Below, one piece after another: positions 16,030-25,345 of a stretch of DNA of 64,000 bases. The DNA comes from Cerina litoralis (GTDB lineage Bacteria > Bacteroidota > Bacteroidia > Flavobacteriales > Flavobacteriaceae), in contig JAIRBC010000018.1 of assembly GCA_022008415.1 (NCBI GenBank), positions 1-64,000 on the forward strand. The letters run 5' to 3'. How positions within the stretch are numbered: position 1 is the stretch's first letter; each line of letters opens with the position of its first letter. A model generated the notes under the pieces. The model was not told where the DNA came from and made no database searches. It saw only the letters and a list, made by a program, of their open reading frames with translations. The position numbers and the translations under genes are program-made.

Positions 16030-18000
16030 ATGAAATCGTACAACGTTACCCAAAAACTTATAAACTCCCATTTGTTAATTGGAGAAATGAGCCCTGGATC
16101 CGAAATAGGCATAAAAATAGATCAAGCTCTATTGCAGGATGCAACGGGAACTTTGGTCCAACTGGAATTGGAGGCAATGGGCCTTAAAAAAGCCAAAACG
16201 GAGATTGCCGTTCAATATGTAGATCACAACCTGCTGCAGACCGATTTTAAAAATGCCGATGACCATTCTTTCCTCTTGTCGGCCTCTCAGCGTTTTGGAC
16301 TATGGTACAGTCGGCCCGGAAACGGGGTTAGCCATCCGGTACATATGGAGCGATTTGGCATACCGGGAAAAACCATGGTAGGAGCGGACAGCCACAGTTG
16401 CGCCGCCGGCTCTATGGGGATGCTCGCCATTGGTACGGGAGGATTGGATGTGGCCGCCGCCATTGCGGGCGAACCTTTTTTTGTAAGGATGCCAAAGGTC
16501 ATGGGGGTTAAATTGACAGGGGAACTTCCGGACTGGGTAAGTGCTAAGGACATTATTCTGGAGATGCTCCGCAGACATGGTGTTAAGGGCGGGGTCGGAA
16601 AAATCTTGGAATACTACGGGGACGGATTAAAAAACCTAAGCGCAATGGACCGTCACGTCATCGCTAATATGGGGGCCGAATTAGGAGCTACCACGACCGT
16701 CTTCCCCAGCGATGAAGAGATCAAACGCTTTTTAAAATCCCAGGGCAGGGAAGAAGATTGGATAGAACTCGTGGCAGACGAAGGTTGCACATACGATCTA
16801 CACGAAGAAATAAGACTGGACGAGTTGGTCCCACTTATTGCCCAACCTACTAGTCCCGGAAATGTGGTTCCCGTGAGCGAAGTTGCGGGAAAGCCCATTG
16901 GCCAGGCAGTTATCGGTTCTTCGGCAAATCCCGGACTACGTGATTTTTGGATCGCCGGGGCCATTGTAAAAGACAAATCTGTCGACAGCGAGGTATCTTT
17001 TGATATAAACCCGACCTCCAGACAGATGATCCAAAATATGATCGATAACCATGCCTTTGCGAACTTGATCAAGGCCGGGGCAAGGTTTCACCAGTCCGGC
17101 TGTATGGGTTGTATCGGGATGGGGCAGGCACCTGCCTCGGACACCATCAGTTTAAGGACCATGCCACGAAATTTCCCGAGCAGATCAGGGACGGAAGATG
17201 ACCAAGTTTACTTATGTAGTCCGGAAACTGCTGCGGCTTCTGCCCTGACAGGAAAAATTACCGATCCTAGGGACCTTGAAAATTTATATGGACTGAGCTA
17301 TCCCCAATTTGAAAATCCAGAAGTGGAAATCATCAATACCGAACTATTGGTCGCCCCTCCCCAAGACGGTTCGCAAATTGAATTGAAGAAAGGCCCCAAT
17401 ATTAAAGCATTGCCCCATATTAATCCGCTGATGGACAACTATAAAGTACCTGTTCTATTAAAAATGGGGGACGATATATCTACCGATGAAATCTTGAAAG
17501 CCGGGGCCGAAGTGTTGCCCTTTAGAAGCAATCTCCCAGAGATTAGCAAATACACCTTTACGGTGATAGACAACTCCTTTTACGATAGGGCCATGGAATC
17601 TAAATCCCGGCACGGCGGACATATCGTAGTCGCCAAGGAAAATTACGCCCAGGGCTCAAGTAGGGAACACGCTGCGCTTGCACCTAAATATCTGGGACAA
17701 GTTGCTGTGATAGCCCTGTCCTATGCCCGGATTGCGTGGCAAAATCTTGCGAATTTTGGGATATTGCCCCTTGAATTTACTTCTAACGAAGATTATGATA
17801 AGATCGATCAGGGAGATACCGTGGGCTTTACGAATTTGAGGGAAGACATAAGAGATCGAAACCCCGTTAGAGTCACGGTTAGTAACGATTCGGGTAAGAA
17901 ACTCCAAATTGAGACCAAACATTCCTTAAGCGACCGCCAGATCAATATGGTGCTTAAAGGGGGAATCATCAACGAGTTTAAGGACAAACTCAATCCTTGA
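16030..18000 (+). CDS. Aconitase-family hydratase with one cluster cysteine replaced
   Basis: A 656-residue cytoplasmic protein with the aconitase large domains followed by a C-terminal swivel domain (about 475-640; GDDISTDEI, then YAQGSSREHAALAPKYLG). The length fits short bacterial aconitases, not the ~900-residue AcnA. In classic aconitase three cysteines hold the [4Fe-4S] cluster: one in GSCTN and two in GxxCxxC-type GPCIG. Here the first site reads GSSAN (Ser298 in place of Cys), while Cys358 and Cys361 remain in SGCMGCIG. The cluster is therefore probably absent or unusual, as reported for YbhJ-type aconitase homologues. It is likely a specialised hydratase/isomerase, not the TCA enzyme. 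It is monocistronic. Confidence 0.85.
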   Translation: MKSYNVTQKLINSHLLIGEMSPGSEIGIKIDQALLQDATGTLVQLELEAMGLKKAKTEIAVQYVDHNLLQTDFKNADDHSFLLSASQRFGLWYSRPGNGVSHPVHMERFGIPGKTMVGADSHSCAAGSMGMLAIGTGGLDVAAAIAGEPFFVRMPKVMGVKLTGELPDWVSAKDIILEMLRRHGVKGGVGKILEYYGDGLKNLSAMDRHVIANMGAELGATTTVFPSDEEIKRFLKSQGREEDWIELVADEGCTYDLHEEIRLDELVPLIAQPTSPGNVVPVSEVAGKPIGQAVIGSSANPGLRDFWIAGAIVKDKSVDSEVSFDINPTSRQMIQNMIDNHAFANLIKAGARFHQSGCMGCIGMGQAPASDTISLRTMPRNFPSRSGTEDDQVYLCSPETAAASALTGKITDPRDLENLYGLSYPQFENPEVEIINTELLVAPPQDGSQIELKKGPNIKALPHINPLMDNYKVPVLLKMGDDISTDEILKAGAEVLPFRSNLPEISKYTFTVIDNSFYDRAMESKSRHGGHIVVAKENYAQGSSREHAALAPKYLGQVAVIALSYARIAWQNLANFGILPLEFTSNEDYDKIDQGDTVGFTNLREDIRDRNPVRVTVSNDSGKKLQIETKHSLSDRQINMVLKGGIINEFKDKLNP

Positions 18001-18290
18001 TGAAAACCTTTTTGTTAGACCCGTTCAGTTACCGCGAATTTATTCTTTAGAATCCCACCCGCTGTGCATTTTAAATAATATCGCTTTCTATGTTAATGTT
18101 CCTGCAGAAAATTAGCTTGTGGATGTCTGGACGATTACAATTGCAAGTTTATCCAGTTTAGGAAGGACATATTTCTACCAAAAAATGGACGGCAAGGTCA
18201 CAGTCGTCGGATAGAGATATGAGGTAGAATATAGGTTATAAAATTTATTCGAATAAATAATTATTGCACCATTGTTTTACCAGAAATAAT

Positions 18291-18316
18291 AAAGCCGACT
18301 CCTAAAAGTCGGCTTT
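18291..18316 (-). terminator. Rho-independent terminator (reads on minus strand)
   Basis: A perfect 10-bp stem AAAGCCGACT / AGTCGGCTTT with a six-base loop is followed on the minus strand by a T-rich run. It sits just 3' of the partial tRNA, as terminators follow flavobacterial tRNA genes, so it was probably carried along with the tRNA end. Confidence 0.8.
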
Positions 18317-18324
18317 CCCCTGTG

Positions 18325-18377
18325 TACAGGTGGAGAGACTTGAACTCTCTCCCACCTTGCGGCACTAGATCCCAAGT
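18325..18377 (-). tRNA. Partial tRNA-Leu, 3' half only (integration-scar candidate)
   Basis: On the minus strand this reads, from the anticodon loop onward, CTTGGGATCTAG, a long variable arm with TGCCGCAAGGT, a T-arm GAGAG-TTCAAGT-CTCTC, and the 3' acceptor strand CACCTGT with discriminator A. The 5' half (acceptor 5' strand, D-arm, anticodon 5' stem) is missing: the preceding bases are unrelated AT-rich DNA. A break in the anticodon loop plus a retained downstream terminator is what tyrosine-integrase insertion at a tRNA gene leaves behind. It is not a functional tRNA. Confidence 0.65.
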
Positions 18378-18728
18378 TTACTCTAATTTGTGTTTAAATA
18401 GTTTAAAATAGCTCAATATCAAGCATTTACAAATTTGTGAAATCCATTTAGAACCCTATTAAACCAGTTTTTATTGCCCAATTTTGAAATTCATTTATAA
18501 ATGACCGGTATAAAAGGTTAAAGTGTTGGTTAACTGTACGTAAAAATGCATAGCTTGGGATAAAATCATGGAGATATGACAACGACTAACCTGATTCGGG
18601 AAATAAGGGAAAAATTAAAAACCGCAACAAAAAGACTTTACCCAATTATTTTAAGCATTTTCCACAAAAAAACACCCACTACCCACTTTTCGGACCAAGT
18701 TTCTCCCAAAAGTTGTAACTACTTATAT

Positions 18729-19577
18729 ATGAATTGTATAGGATTAATTGGTTTGTTTATGATATCATCCTGTAAGCCACAAGTAGAAATTACCGACGAC
18801 GTTATCAGTGAAAAACAACCCAGTTTTAAAATTGCAACTCCCACAGCTACCTATCTCTATCAGAAGGAAGCCGGAGGATTCTCCAGTATATATGATGCAA
18901 ACGGTACAGACTGGATTCAATTTCATAAAACCGATTCAGCGGGATATCCGCATTCTTCTGCGTCCGATTACAGAGGGTTGCCCAATCTAGTTTATGGATC
19001 CGACGATAGCGGTTCCGGGCATCCCGGATTTAAAAAGATGACCTCTGAACAGATTTCGGAAAATCGAATAAGATCAACCTCAATGAGCGGTAAATGGCAG
19101 TGGTCCTGGACGTTTCATGAAAATTATGCAGCGTTGAATATTGAAAAAATAGATCCAGACCAAGCTTACTTTTTTTTATACGAAGGTCCAATTGCCGGTA
19201 CATTTTCACCGGCAACCCATTATTGGGGCACCGATATAGCAGGTCCAATGAATAAACAACCAGATTTTATGGAGGATTCGATATTATATGGGAAATGGCA
19301 AACGGTTTATTTTGGAAATAGGGAGTATGATAAAACATTCTTCCTAAAACAAAAGGAGGCCGATACATTGCAAGATATGTATGCATATCTTGGAAATTCC
19401 CCGAATGGAAACCAATCGCCCGACGGGATGGTAGTTTTTGGCTTTGGAAGGGAAAAAGTCACCATGCCCCTGTTGACAAGCAAAAACAGTTTTATAATTG
19501 GATTTTATAACCATGAAATTGAAGATGCGAAAGGTCATAAAACCATTCTCCGCTATATTGACCGATTAACAAGATAA
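18729..19577 (+). CDS. Lipoprotein of unknown function sharing the C-terminal domain of the 21229-24117 protein
   Basis: The product is 282 residues from the ATG at 18729, chosen because it gives a clean lipoprotein signal (FMISSC, Cys15); the frame opens 51 codons earlier without signal-like sequence. Almost the whole mature protein is one beta-rich domain that aligns with the last ~250 residues of the 962-residue VCBS protein. Shared blocks include DWIxF/DWVNF, RGLPNLV, AGHPG/GSGHPG, GKWxWxWTFH, FLYEG and DGMxVFGFGR. The domain is aromatic-rich and looks like a galactose-mutarotase-like or carbohydrate-binding fold, but I cannot name it. One copy therefore occurs alone and one fused, suggesting a ligand shared with the regulon. 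Confidence 0.75.
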   Translation: MNCIGLIGLFMISSCKPQVEITDDVISEKQPSFKIATPTATYLYQKEAGGFSSIYDANGTDWIQFHKTDSAGYPHSSASDYRGLPNLVYGSDDSGSGHPGFKKMTSEQISENRIRSTSMSGKWQWSWTFHENYAALNIEKIDPDQAYFFLYEGPIAGTFSPATHYWGTDIAGPMNKQPDFMEDSILYGKWQTVYFGNREYDKTFFLKQKEADTLQDMYAYLGNSPNGNQSPDGMVVFGFGREKVTMPLLTSKNSFIIGFYNHEIEDAKGHKTILRYIDRLTR

Positions 19578-19681
19578 CTATTGTTTGCGCAGGTGCACGC
19601 CATATTATTCAATTGGCCAGCACAATAATTGAACGCATCACGGTCAGCACAGCCCTCAAAATTAAATTCCCTCCAGTTGGC

Positions 19682-20599
19682 CTAGTCAAAATTATATCCA
19701 TCCATCACTCTGCTTCCCTCCGGTGCTTTGAAGTAGTTAGTTGATGTGTCTGGCAGGAAACTTAGGTCCGAAATTGTGATGTTGGTCGTTTGATTTGTGG
19801 GTTTCTCCCCATCCCAATTATAGGTCTCGATAGATTTTGGAAACCTTATACCTTCCACGTTTTGTTCTCCGTAATAGATCATATGGTACACAGGGCCACG
19901 ATCTCCTTCATCATAAAATCCAGGATATGTAACTGAATATCTCAACCCTCCAATTCTAAATGAATTGGCATCTATGTATACTACATAAAAATCATTTGGT
20001 GCGTCTCCTATTCCCTGGTCGAAAGTTACGCGGATTTGGTGATAATCTTTCTGCTTCAGTGATATTATCCCCTCGTATTTCAGGTGTATACCCTCGTCGA
20101 CCAATACAAATGGTATCCCTAAAAAATAAAATGGTGTGAGCGCCCAAAACCTCGGATTTTCCTCAATCTTTGCGTTATAAGGATACTTCCACGCTTGTTT
20201 GCCGTCCCACCCATATTCTATATTTGTATCGGACACAAGCTGATGTCTGGCTTTGGATGACCAAGTGTCTATGGTTTGATAGGTGTCTGGCCCCCCAGTT
20301 TTTAAATTTTTGTAAGTAAACCGAAAATGTAATGGCCCGTTGGTATACCATCGGGCTAGCCCTCCACGCCTTTCCATCGCCTTACAAAGAATTTGTCCTT
20401 CCTTTGTCCCAGTCAATCTTTTTTGGACACTTGCAACGCGCTTAGCAATCCATTCCTTGGGTGGCGTTGCGGTAGATGTCTCCATTTTATCGTCCATCAA
20501 AGATTTAACCGAATTTTTCGTTTTATTCCTTTTTTCGGTGTTGCAGTTGAGTCCAATAAGAGAGATAATGAGCAATATTAATTTTAATTTGTACTTCAT
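19682..20599 (-). CDS. Lipoprotein, LolA-like beta-barrel fold suspected
   Basis: A 305-residue lipoprotein from the ATG at 20599 (lipobox LIGLNC, Cys19); an upstream in-frame ATG at 20665 gives no signal peptide at its start. The mature protein alternates short aromatic strands (FRFTYKNL, YGWDGKQAW, FYVVYIDANSFRIGGLRYS, IRFPKSIETYNWDG), resembling the one-sided beta-barrel of LolA/LppX-type Bacteroidota proteins of ~240 residues. Residues 25-70 form a linker. These may carry lipid or sense the envelope, but no catalytic residues are evident. It is monocistronic and convergent with the preceding lipoprotein gene. Function unknown. Confidence 0.65.
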   Translation of the reverse strand: MKYKLKLILLIISLIGLNCNTEKRNKTKNSVKSLMDDKMETSTATPPKEWIAKRVASVQKRLTGTKEGQILCKAMERRGGLARWYTNGPLHFRFTYKNLKTGGPDTYQTIDTWSSKARHQLVSDTNIEYGWDGKQAWKYPYNAKIEENPRFWALTPFYFLGIPFVLVDEGIHLKYEGIISLKQKDYHQIRVTFDQGIGDAPNDFYVVYIDANSFRIGGLRYSVTYPGFYDEGDRGPVYHMIYYGEQNVEGIRFPKSIETYNWDGEKPTNQTTNITISDLSFLPDTSTNYFKAPEGSRVMDGYNFD

Positions 20600-21228
20600 G
20601 ATTTCTCTTATTTTGGATTTAATTAGATATGGCAAAGCTCTGTCATAAATTTGGCAACGCATCATAACCTCTGAGCAGCGGTGCTAGAGCGGCCTTAAGT
20701 GCACATAAGCTTTCTGCCAGTGAACGGGTATGCAAAAGAGATTATTATTCCAAGTACAGGTCTACGTTATGTTCTTCATTGTGATATCATAAATTTTAGG
20801 AGCATCTCAGTCGAAGAACTGGCATTTATTATTTGTATGTCTGAAAAAACCGTTTGTCAAAAGACGAATTCCGCTATTTTTCCCTACAGGAGTTTGAGTT
20901 CGGATATAAATATTTTCAACCATGACCAAAGCAATATTCGTTTATCCAAGGTTTTTTAACTTGCCTTTAGAATTGAATAAAACAATGCCCGAGGCCAAAA
21001 TATTAGTATAAAAACCTCTTTCAATATTACCAATTTTCTTTGGTTTGTACTGGCAATTTTTATATACATACAGCCTCTTTTGCCCAATTGTTGGCACTTC
21101 CTTGACGGAAAAAGGTCGAGGGGAACTCTACCCCTGTTGTCCATTTGTAAACATCCAAAAACATGGTTCTGGCCATACATTCCTTGGCACCTGAAGTATA
21201 GTATTCCGATTTTTTCCCAATTTCGATT
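20600..21228. other. Intergenic region, no supported gene
   Basis: About 630 AT-rich bases between two minus-strand genes; they must hold the promoter for the 305-residue lipoprotein. A plus-strand open stretch around 20780-20890 encodes a short helix-turn-helix-like phrase (SVEELAFIICMSEKTV), but without a proper start or continuation it is at best a remnant. Confidence 0.4.
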
Positions 21229-24117
21229 TTAGTGTTTATTGGTTTTATTTATTTTATCCGATATCATTTGGGAAAGCATATTGTAATCCGATTTATCTTT
21301 TATGGCTTGGGGATAGATACCGATGATGAACTTGTTGAGATCGGTCATCAGGGCCTCTGTGTTCTTTCCCCGGCCAAAACCGAAGACGGTCATCCCGTCT
21401 TGGCTTTTAACCCCTTTATCGGTATTTCCGAGGTATGACATCATATCCATATGATCATCCATTCTCACTTGTGCCACATAAAAGGTAATCTCGATACCTT
21501 TTTTGTTGAAATAGGCCCATTGGAAATTCCCATATTTTATACTGCCTTTATAAAAATCTGGTAAATCGGTGTTTAGTCCCGAAACATTGGTTCCATAGCT
21601 ATAGTCCTTGGGGATGTATCTTCCGCCTGGAGTCCCTTCGTACAAAAACCAGTAGGGACTTTTTTCGTTGGTTCTGAGTATTTCCAGTACGGCATAATCT
21701 TTATGAAACGTCCATTCCCATTCCCATTTGCCGCTCTTTGTAACCGTTCTTATTCTGTTTTTCCCAACCCTTGTTGATTCACATTTGTCGTGACCAGGAT
21801 GTCCAGCACCCGCATCGACATCGGATTCGAATACCAGATTGGGCAGCCCGCGAAAGGACGATGCCGCCGAGGCCGGATATTGATCCCAAGGTTCTTTTCG
21901 GAAATTGACCCAATCGTTGCCGTATGCATCTAAGATCCGGGAAAACCCGCCACCCGCTATATCGTAGTAATAGGTGACCGAAGGTGTCCTGATGGCGAAG
22001 TGTGGTCGGCCCATATAGTTGTCTTCGGTTATGGCAATGGCAGAATTGGAAGGATTATTCCTTTTTATTTTTAACATGATTCCAGGCCACTGGACGTCCA
22101 TACCGTGCACCATTTCCCCGTGGTGTAAAGGGGTTTTTAGGGTGGTCAATACGTTTTTCCCCTTTTTAAGGGAACCCATATCGGTCAGGGTTTCCTGGAC
22201 TAAATAGGCATCATAGCACGGCATATCGGAATTGACCTTAATGGTCTTTTCATTATTGATTATAATGCCTTCCGAATAGCAAGGACTCCAACCGTTCCAA
22301 GAGAGTCTAACGCTATCTGTTTTTGAAAGGTCGAAGGGTATGTCGAGATATTCGCTATGTTCTCCGCTCCTTGTTGTCCATTTTGGCTGTTGCCCGTAGG
22401 GCTTTATCAAGGTTACGGAATAATTCCGGTCCAAATGTAGGTCCTTTACCATTGGGAGTACATGGATCATCCCATTTTTATCCGTTGCCAAAGCCGTAAG
22501 CTGTATCGGATGATCTTGATCTGGCAGCCATGAGGTGTTCCAAACAACGCTGAACGGGGCTGAAGTACTGCTTCCAATATTGTTTGCAATATGCCCTCGG
22601 TGGTAATTGAATTGCCACTGAAGATATTTTCCATCTCCTTGAACGTTTATGTCCTCATAAAGGCCTATATAATCTACCTTGGCAATATTATCCAGATCAT
22701 TGCTCTTCAAGGTGAGATTTACTGTATTCCCCAACGCGTCCCCTTCGGAAATTCCTGAAATCTGTGCTATGTGCTGGGTTGGACTTTCATTTTTGTAATA
22801 GATTCTGAGTACCACTCCGTAAACGAGATTCTGTGGCCAATCCCAATTCTGCTCCTTCGCTACGGTTAATTTAAATGAATTGGAGTTGCCAGACTTCAAT
22901 TCCGAGAGCGGGACAGGGACCTTAATGTTTGCATGGAACATATAATCCGTTGCCGGTTTTGGAATGGTAGCAGGTTCGGGCAACCGAAGTGCTTTTCCCT
23001 TGTTGAATTGAATTTTCAGGTCTTTAGTGTCCTCATGGCACTGTACACGTTCCACAAATACTTCAGCGCCTATGGCATTTTCCAGGTCAATATTTTGATT
23101 TAGTGGGATAAATCCGTCGGTATGCCCATTTTGTGGAAAGCTGTCTTCGCTGTGCCCGTAATCCAACTTCCCACCTACTCGAAGGAACTTACCACTGTCC
23201 TTGGACATATGGGGATCCCAAGGGTAATCCTGGAACCTCATTCCTGTTTCCAAAGATTTTATGGAATCGTTGCGCCAGACTTGCATATACTGGTGCTCGT
23301 CACGGCCTACTCCTATTATGCCCAGATCGCCATCGTTGTCAAGGTCTGTCCATTTGGCGCCTAAATGGTTTTCTTTGCCGGTGACCAGAATTTTCTTTGT
23401 AAAGTTGCCTTTTTCATCGTTGTCCCAAAATTGCAGTTCCTTTTTTGTTCCCTTGTTTTCAGCCGATAGAATATCGAAGTCCCAATCCTTGTCATAATCG
23501 GTAATATCCAGATTGTTGTAAGAAAACTGTCGTACAATATTGTGGTGTTCCCATGAGGTACTGGATTCCTGTTGGTACCACCAGATATGGGCGTCTGGCT
23601 CCAAACTACTGTATATTTTTTCGGTAGCGATGATATCCGCCTTTTTGTCCCCGTTTACAACCGCAACCTCAATCCTATCAATAGAAGGTTTGCGTACATC
23701 TATCTCGATATTATTCGATGGTTTATCAATAGATCCCGGATTTTCGTTCCAAACTACAATACCTGGCTCTTCCTTTCCCTGTACTCTTCTTTCGGCGACC
23801 ATATCTAGGTCTCCATTCACGTCCCCGGGGTCCAATTCATAATAACGAAGCCATTCGGGTTGTGACCAGTCGCCCCACATTTGCTTGGCACTACCTATTG
23901 GACTGTGTTTCAAGCCCTTAGCGGTCTCGGAAGTGAGTACGTTTGGCCGTTTTACATGTTGAGTACAGGGTAACAATAGAAAAGGGAGAAATAGAGCGCC
24001 AATCACAAATCTAATAGTAAAAGAACGTGATGTCCTTTTAGTTAACAGTAATTTCTTGCTCTTATTTTTGTGATCACTTAATTTCAACCAACGGGTTCCA
24101 TTATGATAATTACTCAT
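21229..24117 (-). CDS. Large VCBS/FG-GAP-like lipoprotein with a C-terminal carbohydrate-associated domain
   Basis: A 962-residue surface protein. A hydrophobic segment ends with a lipobox-like LLPC (Cys51), so the mapped start may include an extra leader. Residues ~80-310 resemble the VCBS/FG-GAP propeller of the 25338-27707 protein (WLRYYELDPGDVNGDLD, DKKADIIATE, DNDGDLGIIG), but many Ca-binding DxDxDG loops are degenerate. Residues ~310-690 form beta-sandwich domains with aromatic-rich strands, plausible carbohydrate-binding or Ig-like modules. Residues ~695-940 equal the stand-alone domain at 18729-19577. It is the last gene of the operon driven from the AraC-type promoter at 27769-27865. 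Likely role: binding or processing of the regulon's glycan at the surface; no catalytic residues identified. Confidence 0.75.
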   Translation of the reverse strand: MSNYHNGTRWLKLSDHKNKSKKLLLTKRTSRSFTIRFVIGALFLPFLLLPCTQHVKRPNVLTSETAKGLKHSPIGSAKQMWGDWSQPEWLRYYELDPGDVNGDLDMVAERRVQGKEEPGIVVWNENPGSIDKPSNNIEIDVRKPSIDRIEVAVVNGDKKADIIATEKIYSSLEPDAHIWWYQQESSTSWEHHNIVRQFSYNNLDITDYDKDWDFDILSAENKGTKKELQFWDNDEKGNFTKKILVTGKENHLGAKWTDLDNDGDLGIIGVGRDEHQYMQVWRNDSIKSLETGMRFQDYPWDPHMSKDSGKFLRVGGKLDYGHSEDSFPQNGHTDGFIPLNQNIDLENAIGAEVFVERVQCHEDTKDLKIQFNKGKALRLPEPATIPKPATDYMFHANIKVPVPLSELKSGNSNSFKLTVAKEQNWDWPQNLVYGVVLRIYYKNESPTQHIAQISGISEGDALGNTVNLTLKSNDLDNIAKVDYIGLYEDINVQGDGKYLQWQFNYHRGHIANNIGSSTSAPFSVVWNTSWLPDQDHPIQLTALATDKNGMIHVLPMVKDLHLDRNYSVTLIKPYGQQPKWTTRSGEHSEYLDIPFDLSKTDSVRLSWNGWSPCYSEGIIINNEKTIKVNSDMPCYDAYLVQETLTDMGSLKKGKNVLTTLKTPLHHGEMVHGMDVQWPGIMLKIKRNNPSNSAIAITEDNYMGRPHFAIRTPSVTYYYDIAGGGFSRILDAYGNDWVNFRKEPWDQYPASAASSFRGLPNLVFESDVDAGAGHPGHDKCESTRVGKNRIRTVTKSGKWEWEWTFHKDYAVLEILRTNEKSPYWFLYEGTPGGRYIPKDYSYGTNVSGLNTDLPDFYKGSIKYGNFQWAYFNKKGIEITFYVAQVRMDDHMDMMSYLGNTDKGVKSQDGMTVFGFGRGKNTEALMTDLNKFIIGIYPQAIKDKSDYNMLSQMISDKINKTNKH

Positions 24118-24274
24118 CGTATATGAATTAATATCTCATTAGAATATCTTGCTCAATTACATTGCTGCATTAAATATCCTGTTTCGCCGCACAAATAAAT
24201 CCATAAATTTAGGCTATGACACATATTCATTATGGACCCCATCGTTCTATTCCGGCTCAACTTTTTTTATCAAA

Positions 24275-25345
24275 TCAATCCTGAACAATTTTAGAAACAT
24301 AAACATCGCCAAAGGTGACGCTAGTATTATGGGCAACAAGTAGTGCACTGCCCTTGTGTACGTTTTCATCGTTTTCTATACCAACCAGGTCCCATTGTTG
24401 GGGCTCTTCTTCACCGAACGCCCATAATTTAGCGCTATATCTTGTAGAATTGCCCTCTAAAGTTTCCACCCTATTTTTCATATTGTACCGTTTATTAAGC
24501 TCTATGCTACGGTATTCGGAAACCGGTTGTTCCGCATAAAATTGTGGGAGATCGGGTTTTGGACCGTCATATATCCTCCATCGGCAACTGTCCAGATTGG
24601 CAGTGAGCCTAAATTCGGAAGTAGCGCCGATAGGATACCATTTTCTATGCGGCTGTAGGCTATCGTTATCATAGCCTGGAAATCTGCTTGAAATCGCGGC
24701 GTGTGATATTTCATAGGTAGGTGGGCCTAGTGCCGGTGGCGTAAAGGAATGAAAGGTTACCGTAGTGCTTACTTCATAATCCTGCCAGGTGTCATCTCCA
24801 ATGGCCACGATACGGTCGTAAAAGACATCTTTGTTATGTAGACCGCTTTTGGTGATTTCCCAATGACCGTCCACGACCTGGGCAACATCTTGTATTTGCT
24901 TTACGTCTTTCCAACGGATAGAATAAGGGAGGGGCCATTTTTCGGTATCAATGTAATTGATTCTTATATCTTTTTCGAAATGATTATCGGAAGAATCCTT
25001 TGCAATGAATTTAAGGGAATTCTTTCCTGGATGAAGTAGGGAGCGGTCAATATCCACATTAAAATCACCCGTCCCGGCCAAGCGGTGCAAATCCGATCCC
25101 AACGTCAGCGGAATTGCGGACTTTCCGTTTAAACTATAAGAAAGCGATGCGATTCCGGATTTGGCCTTAGCATTGCCCAAAATATTGATCCTTTTTTGTG
25201 GAAGACCAATTTTACCGAAATCCTGGACATCGCCATACCACACCTCAACGGTTATGGGTTCATTTTTTTTGGTTCTTTTGTTATTTTCAAAATTGCATGA
25301 GCAAAAAACAACCAGGAACAATATGCAAAAACTTCGCTTAATCAT
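24275..25345 (-). CDS. Lipoprotein with a LamG/DUF1080-like beta-sandwich
   Basis: A 356-residue lipoprotein (Cys17, VFCSC). The ATG at 25345 is chosen over the one at 25369 because it starts directly at the signal peptide; it overlaps the upstream VCBS gene by 8 nt, so the two are translationally coupled. After an Ig-like region (about 25-140), residues ~175-350 form a concanavalin-type sandwich with DTWQDYEVSTTVTF and an RWRIYDG segment, resembling laminin-G or DUF1080 modules found in glycan-binding or 3-keto-glycoside-processing proteins. No acidic catalytic pair is obvious, so binding is more likely than cleavage. It belongs to the AraC-type regulon operon. Confidence 0.75.
   Translation of the reverse strand: MIKRSFCILFLVVFCSCNFENNKRTKKNEPITVEVWYGDVQDFGKIGLPQKRINILGNAKAKSGIASLSYSLNGKSAIPLTLGSDLHRLAGTGDFNVDIDRSLLHPGKNSLKFIAKDSSDNHFEKDIRINYIDTEKWPLPYSIRWKDVKQIQDVAQVVDGHWEITKSGLHNKDVFYDRIVAIGDDTWQDYEVSTTVTFHSFTPPALGPPTYEISHAAISSRFPGYDNDSLQPHRKWYPIGATSEFRLTANLDSCRWRIYDGPKPDLPQFYAEQPVSEYRSIELNKRYNMKNRVETLEGNSTRYSAKLWAFGEEEPQQWDLVGIENDENVHKGSALLVAHNTSVTFGDVYVSKIVQD

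Larger units (their letters stand above)
18001..18728. other. Intergenic region with terminator and tRNA fragment
   Basis: The stretch between the aconitase-like gene and the next lipoprotein holds a minus-strand terminator (18291-18316) and a partial tRNA-Leu (18325-18377). The remaining sequence is AT-rich, with no gene I can support. The in-frame extension upstream of the ATG at 18729 has no signal-like composition and is excluded from that gene. Confidence 0.5.

Noticed and set aside
20699-20959. Helix-turn-helix-like small protein
   Set aside because: Only one phrase looks like a HTH; the rest and the start region do not, and no partner gene is nearby.
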